From NCBI RefSeq assembly GCF_051401765.1, contig NC_135071.1, positions 20,004,961 through 20,068,960 of the forward strand: a DNA stretch of 64,000 nt, given 5' to 3'. Made by a program: the position numbers and the translations under genes. Of the stretch, positions 56,279-64,000 are shown piece after piece. The notes beneath the pieces were generated by a model. The model searched no databases, had not been told where the DNA came from, and saw nothing but the letters and a program-made list of their open reading frames with translations. This DNA is from Calliopsis andreniformis (lineage: Eukaryota > Arthropoda > Insecta > Hymenoptera > Andrenidae). The number at the start of each line of letters is the position of its first letter. The first letter of the stretch is position 1.

Positions 56279-57272
56279 TGCAGCCTCCTAAGCAAAGGGT
56301 CTCCCAGCTGCACGTACGGCCACGTGACTGCCCTTTTTCGATCGCTTGCCCACTCTACGTGCATTACAATACCACGCTACTTGAGCAAATTTCTTAGACG
56401 TCAATCGCTCTAACGATTTGCCAGGAGCATTTCAAACGAATTCACTTGAAAGCACTCAGGAAAAGTGAACTCCACCTAAGTAGAGCGCAAGACTAGAATT
56501 TCATTAGTCCTTTCAGTGCTTCCAGCGAGAGAAACTTGAAAATTTTCGAATTTTAAAGCTTTGAATATTTAAATGTCTATACAGGTTGTTCCATAACACA
56601 TGTAAGAAATTTGAAAAGGTAAGAATTCTACGATCAAGAGCTCGAAGAAACAGCCAGAAGAACACTCACCACGCGAATCGCTAGCCACGCAGCCTGGCGC
56701 CACACAACCTCCCCCGCCGAGCGTTTCACCCCTTGGTTGCAGCGTTCTGTCGCAAATATCATTCTCCCGAAAGCTTCGAATTCATCATTCCCCGATAGAG
56801 GAAACTTGGCATCGAGAACTGCCAGGCAAGAGAAAGGTCGAGCACGATCAGCGTGCGGGGGATCGGGCGTCGCGTCGACCCGGTGAAAAAGAATCGCTTC
56901 AATGTGTCGGGGGCTGGTTGGGGGTGGACCACAGCACGGCGCTCTCACGTACACGGAATATTTCCTTCGCCAAGACGCGCGAAATTCGGGTAAACAGATT
57001 CTCCGTGTGGAATACGATCGATAGTCGACGCTGGCTCCTTTTGCCCTCGACCACGCCGAATACCAAAGGAAGACGAGCTAGCCTGTTGTGATAAGAACGC
57101 CAGGGGACGGGGGTGGTTAGAGTCGAAAGGGCACGGGAACAGAACGATCACGCAATATAGTTGGTAGGATCATAGTTCCAGAGAGTTTGAGATTTTGTTT
57201 TAGGGGGAATGGCTGCTCGCCTGGCTGGCTGGATGCGTTTGGATAGCCCAAGCATAGTTCCTGAGCGAGGGA
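56279..57272. other. Non-coding stretch
   Basis: No supportable feature; minus-strand frames at 56,634-57,151 lack bias. Confidence 0.4.
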
Positions 57273-57533
57273 TTGAAGGGCTGCTGGATCGAGGGAGATG
57301 TAGAAAGAGGGACGGAGCTGAAGGAGGATTCTGGGGATCCTGCGGGGGTGGGTGTGAGCTCTGGATCCATGGGGAGCCACGTTGGCGCCAGTTACAGCGA
57401 GACGCAGACCGAAAGGCGCCACTTGCCGTCATCCTGGCGCCGGATGCTCCATGGTTCTTCGAATGCTCCACCACTTGGCGAAGCTGGCTGGCTCCGAGAT
57501 GTCCTGCGAGCCTCTGACCCCTTCTGTAGCTGA
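57273..57533 (+). CDS. Possible exon with GC3-rich coding bias
   Basis: The frame is open from about 57,258 to a TGA at 57,531-57,533. It reads GDVERGTELKEDSGDPAGVG, VSSGSMGSHVGASYSETQTE and RRHLPSSWRRMLHGSSNAPP, with codons typical of an insect coding exon (AGC CAC GTT GGC GCC AGT TAC AGC GAG ACG CAG ACC). It could be a terminal exon, but no good acceptor or partner exon is evident, and three other frames are open across the same GC-rich bases. Family not recognised. Confidence 0.25.
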   Translation: MKGCWIEGDVERGTELKEDSGDPAGVGVSSGSMGSHVGASYSETQTERRHLPSSWRRMLHGSSNAPPLGEAGWLRDVLRASDPFCS

Positions 57534-60500
57534 TTGTGAACGCTGGTCGTTCGATTCTGACGCAAATGGAAGGAAACTGTACAGTGGATTGCGTTTTATG
57601 GAAGATGGAAAATCGAGGGATAAAGTAGCGTTTATGGGAGTGAATTATGCAAGAGTTTCTCTTCAGCTGTATTTCCTGCTGACACAGTGGTCGAGGCTTG
57701 TAATTAAAATGAGTAGCTTTTTCCCTCGCGAAGCGAACGGTTCAGCGGAAATGAGGAGATATTTAATGGGAAGCCTGCACGCTTGTTGCTACGTGAAAGG
57801 TCCTACTTTCCTTGATAAAACTTCATCGTCTGACAGAGTGACTAACGTTAAGCGTGAAAACGGTTGCTACAGCGTGTTTATAAAAAGGAAACTGTGGACT
57901 TGAAAAGGATATAAAAAGAGACATTGCCTTGGTAAATAATATTGGAAAGAAAAATTTACGAGCCAGGAGTTTATAGTTCGCTAAACAAAACGTTCCATAT
58001 ATTTCATAGCTCTTCATAAATTTCTATACAACGAATGAGTTAGTTTTATGCTAGTAGCCCAAATATTTTAGAAAGGTTTAAAAACCCAGAGAATTCTAGT
58101 TCCTTCTATCTCATAAATGTTTACCAACTTTTACTTTTCGACTATTTCCTTTCTTGTCTAGACTACCGATTCAAAATCCCACCGTGGATTTAATGAAGAG
58201 CCACCGAGTGAAAAGCGAGGGTGACTCTGGCGGAAAAGATCGAGTGGAAAAGGAGGAAGCACGTCGTAAAACCTGGCGCCGGATACTCTATAACCAGTTC
58301 TTTATATACGCCGTAGAGACTTCCGGTGCATCGCGAAAACACCGCCAATGGAAACGATCCATCCAAGGGAAACACGAAGAGCTTAATTCCATCCGGTTTC
58401 ATTCCTTCACCGTGATTGTATGATCGACCTTATGACCATTTAATTGTCGAGGATCTTCTATACTTTCTGCCACAGCTCAGAAAGCGTTTCAATTCATTTG
58501 TTCAGCAAATAGATTTGAAGAAGCAAGCGTGTGGAATGCCCAATCAATCGAATTCGAAAGTTCCTCCAGTTCTAACTTCGTCTTAAGTTCAGTGTTAATC
58601 GTAGAGAACCTAATAGAAGAATGAACCCCTGCTGCTACCACGAGGGCGAATATTTTCGAGTAGCGTCGTAATTATTTCGAGGAAAACTCCCAGCACAATT
58701 AAGCGTTGCGGTAATAAGCGACGCTTCGTTATCTATCTAGAAACGTGACTTTTTGGATTTTCGAAGCGCCGCGAAACTCGGCGGTACATTTACGAGAGAG
58801 AAAGAGAAAGGGTAACGAGGGTTAAAGCGCGAATACTCGTCAATTATGAAACGCTTCTCCTCGTCGGGGGAAATTGTGGCCCATTAAGGGAAAGTACTAC
58901 GTGTCCGAGCGAAATTTTCAACCAACCGTCGCGTTAACGCAAAAAACACCTACCCATGGGTTGGGGCTAGTGGATCGAGATTCAGGAAATTCGGTACGGT
59001 AGGCGATTCAGGGAAAAAATTCCATTGGTGTAGCGAGACACTCGAGCATTCGTTCGTTCGAGCTTCAATGCGTCCAAGAATTATCGAGACTTGCAATCGA
59101 GTTATTTCGATAATGTTGCGTTTCGTATAAAATGTTTCCCACAAGACAATATCTGAATTTCCATAAATTTCTTTTTAATTTTTAGACAATTTTCATTCAA
59201 GTAATAAGAGATATTTTTGTTAATTACATTTGTGTCCTACGGAGTTAGTGTCACTTTTATTTTTTTAACAGACTGTAGTTGAAACAACTCGCGAATCGAG
59301 CCGAACAAGCAGAATTTCTGCCAAATCGATCACCGATTCCTCGGAGCTGTACAATGGGGCGCCAGGGGGTGCGCACATTTCATTGTTTCGAGCTTCGTTT
59401 GACTTGTTTTCAGAACGCGTTGCGTGCACGCTGAAATGGACCTGCGAATCCAAATAATTGCGATCGACTTCGCAATTTCGAATGCCAGTTCGATACCCGA
59501 GAAAAATTAATGACAAATGAACTCTGTACAAGTTTTTCGAAGAATTACACTCGAAATGAAGCGAGTTCATTAGTTGAGGAACTAATAGTTTATGTCATCG
59601 AATAATCGGTTTAGTTTGCAGAGACGTGACCGTGTCCAGTCTCTCTCCAACAACACTGGATCTCATAGTCTGCGTTGATGGTCCTCCTCGCAGAATGTTT
59701 CAGGGATTTCGCATTCCTGGATCGCACGATGGCCGAACGGAATCGAGGGATCGCTGACATAGCGTGGACGTGAATACCGAATACGGTTCAGATACTTCGA
59801 ATGACCTGAATACTTGTTGTCTGATCACCTTGCGCCACTGGGAATGGATTATATTTGGAGTCTACATTATATTACACGATATTTTCACGAGCAAACTGCA
59901 CCCGCGAGAACATAAATATAATTAAATTTCTCTATTTTTTGCACATAAATGAAAAAAAAAGAAGAAGATTAATTCCTAAGAAGGTCCGAAATTGTTCCTT
60001 TTGTTCTTGTAGTGGAGGACGAGGATGGGGAGCTCTAGTCAGCCCGTAAAAATGGCCGAGCACTTACCAATGAAACAATTCGTCCCTCTGGTGCGAGCAG
60101 CGAAGTGTGATAACACCGTGAAACTTTTACGGGTAAATAAAGACCACTGCACGAAATAACGTGGCCATCGTAAAATTTTTACAGCCTCGAAAGGAGCCCT
60201 TTTTTCTTTATAAACTCCGTCAGAAGAAGAAGTATCTAGCAGTTCTGATCTTTCGGCCGGCCACGATCGTCTTCCGATAATAAACTTCTCCCATTCCTTC
60301 CCAATTTTCGATTTTTTCCCTAGTTGAAACCGAAACTTTGTTGTTGATTAATGCACACAATCTCTATGTATTTCGATTATTCGTTTGTAGAACACTAACG
60401 AATGCTTGAATGATTAAAATCTTTTTCTGCTTGAATTGCTTTGTGCCAAAAAAATTGTAATTTTCTTACATTTTTTAATGACACTGTATTGTAGAAATTT

Positions 60501-63500
60501 CGGTAGCGATGGTAATAAACTTTTATTATGTGCCTATTCTACCAGTAGCATATTTAAAAAGACCAGCATAAAACACTTGCACAGGAAACGAATACCTGCT
60601 CTGCACATGTATTTTATTGTAACAACACTGTCGAGCCTGAAATTGTCAATTAATTTCACTCCCTGCGGTATATTAATTTCACGTAATTTACAGAGTACAT
60701 TTTTCTCTCAATTGTTTCGAACTACATTAATCTACGTTGATTTTAATTGGTGAGCCAGTTAGCGTTATTTCGAGGCCATTTTCCAGGAGGCGGGGTAGAA
60801 CAGTTTTACCGTTATTTCCTAGCGATGGCAACTGTTGTTGCTTTATACGAAAGTTACGACGTCTGTTGGTTTACTCCGACACGGGAACGCGTTTCCGTGC
60901 CTTCCTACGCTGCAGTTCGCTTCGATTGAAATGTAAAATTCACACATCGGTCGGTGCATGAATATTGCCCGCGTCGACAGGCTCAAAGTTCAGGCGCTTC
61001 GCTGGGAGCTCAAAAAAGACAGAATTACGCGCGGTCGCGACGTTCCAGAGAGGAATTTTCCTTCCACGGTGGAAACGCGAAAAATTGTAACGGCCGACCC
61101 GACGAATAAAAAACGAGAAACTCTCCCGTCTTGCTTGTACGACGCGCGTTTACAAATCAACTGTGTATTCTATATTTCTCCAAGAACAGAATATCGAGAG
61201 TCCAGATTGCACATACTGTATAAAATTTGGGAATAAAATAAACTGATCACGATGAATGGAGTTTCTAATTTTGTAAAATGCTCCTCTTCGATCCTCCACA
61301 GTGGAAGACCCCTATAATAATGCAGACGCGATATCGAGAAAGGACGAGGAGCGAAAAGAAAAGCGCTTAATAGCGCGAAATTATTCAGCCCCGGACTATT
61401 ATCGAATTTCGATCATTTTACGAGGGGACACGGCTGAAAAGGAGCCCTAACTGAATGAGAAGAGGAAAACGAGAGAGAAACGGGTCGGCGAGTTTTCGCG
61501 AAGACGTTCGGATGCTTCGACACACACAATAAGACTCCATCGATTTTCACTTAAGAGAGAAAAGTCAGCCGTTCCCCTCTTACATTTATTCGAGTTATCT
61601 TCGTTTGTCGTTTTCGCCTCGGGGCCGATGGACGACCGGTTGCGCAACGACGGACGCTACTGAAAGCCGAGCTTTCCCTATCGAGCCGCCATTTCTGCCC
61701 TGTTCATCCCTTAACCTGACTGCTTCGACTCATTGGCACTCTTATCGACCGCCTTATCTTCGGGGTTATTTATTATTACCGCGAAGGAAGAGCGCGCATT
61801 AAATTTCCATTAGCCCCTTAAACGCCTGCGAATCAAGGACCCACGTTGCGTAATTTATGCGTCGCGCTGATATTCGAGAGCTTCGAGAACCTACGACGTT
61901 TATCGAATACCTTGCTAGGTGTTTGTGTAATTTTGTTGGTATGGCTAGCAACACGAGGTGATCAGAAGAATGAGCTTTCCTCACGGATGCTTGAACATTT
62001 AACGAGAAGTTTTTCGAATAACACGATGATGTCGTAAAACTCTACTGTTTCCTGAAAACGCATTGACTGTAACCCAGTTATAGAAACTGCAGCAGTAACC
62101 AGCAGCGCGGAGGAACTGGAAGTGGGGTTCATGTTTTGTCAAACTTCAGGCACGCGGGGCCGAAAATATTTTGGATAGCTTCGATGTCGCGCAAAATATT
62201 CCTGAACATTTGCCGCGAAGAATTCCAATCACTTTTTCATTCGAGTGCATTTGTCTCCCTCGCTCCCTTTTCATCTTTTTTTCGAGAGATCAGCATCAAT
62301 TTTATTTCGCGTTTCAAGAAATTCCACCAAGTCAAATATTTTACATTGTAACGGCCGAACGATTTCGACGTTTAGCGAATTAATTATTGGAAGTGCAGGG
62401 GAGCGTTCCGTTGCCCGTCGAACGTTACAAATTCACCCCGATTTGTTGGTTAAAAGCACTCGAAACGCTTGTATGAAAATTCGCGTCAACATTCATTTGT
62501 ACAGAGTAACGATCCGTAAATTCCAGGGAAATTAATTCCCCCCCGCTTCACCGCTGCTGAATCCGTGAAATTGTTGATCGACGACTCGTTAAGGCATGCA
62601 ACCCACCCCGATCGACCGTGCGAATATAATATTATTTCACGTGCTCCCTTTGTACTCCATGAAGTCGAACACTGGGCTTGATCGTCTATTTGGTGAATTT
62701 CAGTCACGCGTGTCTTCATTCGATCCGTAGACAACAAAAATGAAGCAAGTCGCGCTCGGTGCGCGAAAAACGAGTTTTCTTACGAGTTAAGCATATATAT
62801 TAGCAATGAAAGACGTGTAAGAGCTCTCTGTGGGAGACGTGATCTATTATTACTTCCAAAAGTAATTTAAAATAATCCTAAAACAGAAAAGTCACGCGGA
62901 AAAGTAGTAGAAAGGATGTCTGACTAAAGCCATACCCATACCACTTAAATCCAGTTTCTCATTTCCGAAAAGGGTTCAAAACCTACTTCCTTTTACGAAA
63001 TCGAACTTTTTTTCCTAAAACGAAGGTTTTGCAAGATCTGAGGGCCCTTTAAGAGGGCCCATATCTGAGGGATATGGGATAAGACAGATTGAGTGCTATT
63101 GGAAAAGATTCTTTCATCTTTGGAATTCCGATCCAGTGACCCTGCCAGTGGAAATGTCATAGCAAAAATTAGGAAGAGCGTCACGACACGTGTTCTAGTA
63201 ATCGTTGTTGTTCGGAAAATATTCAAGGAGCTGTGAGCCACACGGAAACATGACAGTTTGAAAAGTTTCAGCGATAGGGAAAAAGGAAAGAGAGATACTC
63301 TTTGTCGATCGCAAGTGGCGAAGAGAATTGAAAACTTTCCTTCTAAACTTCCTAGTCTTCTGCTTTTCCCTCTTCTTTTTCCCGTCTCTTTTTCGTTCAG
63401 CGTTTTCCACGTTTCCTTCGAGGAAGTTGTTTTGCACAAGTTCTGAGTATTTTCGGGGAAGAGCCACCACGAGGACTTTCCGCGAGAACCTCTCGATACA

Positions 63501-64000
63501 ATTTAATTCTTCTTTTACTTGTATTCCAATCTTCTTTTTTGGATATTTACTGACATCAGAATTGAATGTTTCAAACAGAATTTTGGAAGCAAATTTAAAA
63601 GGATTTGTATTGGCAGAGTCAATTTTCTACTACGATTTAAAGCAAGAGTGCAATTTTTCCACAGGTCGAAACATCAATTTTTAAAATTTTCCGTTCTGCG
63701 AAGAAAAAAATTTACTAGGACATGGGATACACAGCTAATATTTTATTTCCACAGTTGGCTCGTCGCAAACTACGCTTTGAAAAATGCGTACAACCGTTAA
63801 ATGAAAAATAACAGTGGTCAATAAAAAAATAGCACGATTTTTACTGAACAATAGATTTACTTGTTTAACGAGCGAAACAGGACTTCTACAATTTATATTT
63901 TAAAGACTAACTCCTGTTCACTAAAACCCCCAGTATTAAGTAATTATTTTTCCTTAGAATAGCTGGCGCTGGATTGTCGTTTATACAAATTGAATTGAAT
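57534..64000. other. Non-coding stretch to the right edge
   Basis: No gene could be supported. Frames of 60-150 codons (for example 62,993-63,439 minus, C/T-rich) are unbiased. A short hairpin GGGCCC-TTTAAGA-GGGCCC lies at 63,043-63,061, and one weak 35-bp-family-like word (AAGTAGTAG ... GTCTGAC) at 62,902-62,924. Confidence 0.4.

Noticed and set aside
1..64000. CRISPR array, rRNA, tRNA or prokaryotic operon signals
   Set aside because: Only eukaryotic intron-bearing genes were found. The 35-bp arrays are minisatellites without variable spacers, and no tRNA T-loop or rRNA core was recognised.

Overview
The window looks like nuclear DNA from an insect, most likely a hymenopteran (ant, bee or wasp). 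Basis: short introns (about 60-180 bp) with GT-AG ends; four genes matching animal families (C2CD5, TMEM64, CACHD1, PSMD2/Rpn1); AT-rich gene bodies of which some are strongly CpG-depleted, next to CpG-rich non-coding DNA. That CpG pattern is typical of insects with germline gene-body methylation. The order-level call is inference.

Positions 1-13,349 form a compact, AT-rich cluster. From left to right: the 5' end of a C2CD5 homologue (minus strand, runs off the left edge), a complete three-exon TMEM64 homologue (minus), a complete three-exon CACHD1 homologue (plus) and a complete four-exon PSMD2/Rpn1 gene (minus). TMEM64 and CACHD1 are head-to-head across 1.2 kb; CACHD1 and PSMD2 are convergent across 1.36 kb. 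The genes are functionally unrelated (vesicle/membrane trafficking, VTT-family membrane protein, alpha2delta-like surface protein, proteasome regulatory particle).

At about 13.4-14.1 kb the character changes. A 160-bp stretch with three CTCF-like GGCGC motifs lies just upstream of PSMD2. Beyond it are about 50 kb of CpG-rich, gene-poor DNA with no recognisable conserved gene. One good coding signal lies in it: a plus-strand gene of unknown family at 17,065-18,294 (a hydrophobic signal-like first exon, a short second exon, and a 252-codon open exon with clear coding bias). A few other open frames are exon-like but unproven (22,638-23,195 plus; 36,034-36,678 minus; 49,813-50,140 minus; 55,778-56,278 plus; 57,273-57,533 plus).

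The desert is rich in small repeats. The most striking is a family with a 35-36 bp period: arrays at 20,052-20,296, 39,496-39,610 and 51,923-52,095, a palindromic pair at 21,533-21,597, and single cores inside a larger repeat of about 138 bp or more at 25,051-25,415 and 31,592-31,830. There are also hAT-like terminal-repeat elements, one pogo-like remnant, one further inverted-repeat MITE candidate, a 21-unit two-letter 8-bp array, G-quadruplex-type runs, a 0.9-kb pyrimidine-rich strand and AT-rich blocks dense in homeodomain-type sites. No rRNA, tRNA, CRISPR array or intact transposase was found. I see no clear evidence of a new multi-gene system; the dispersed 35-bp family and the unknown gene are the best candidates for novelty.
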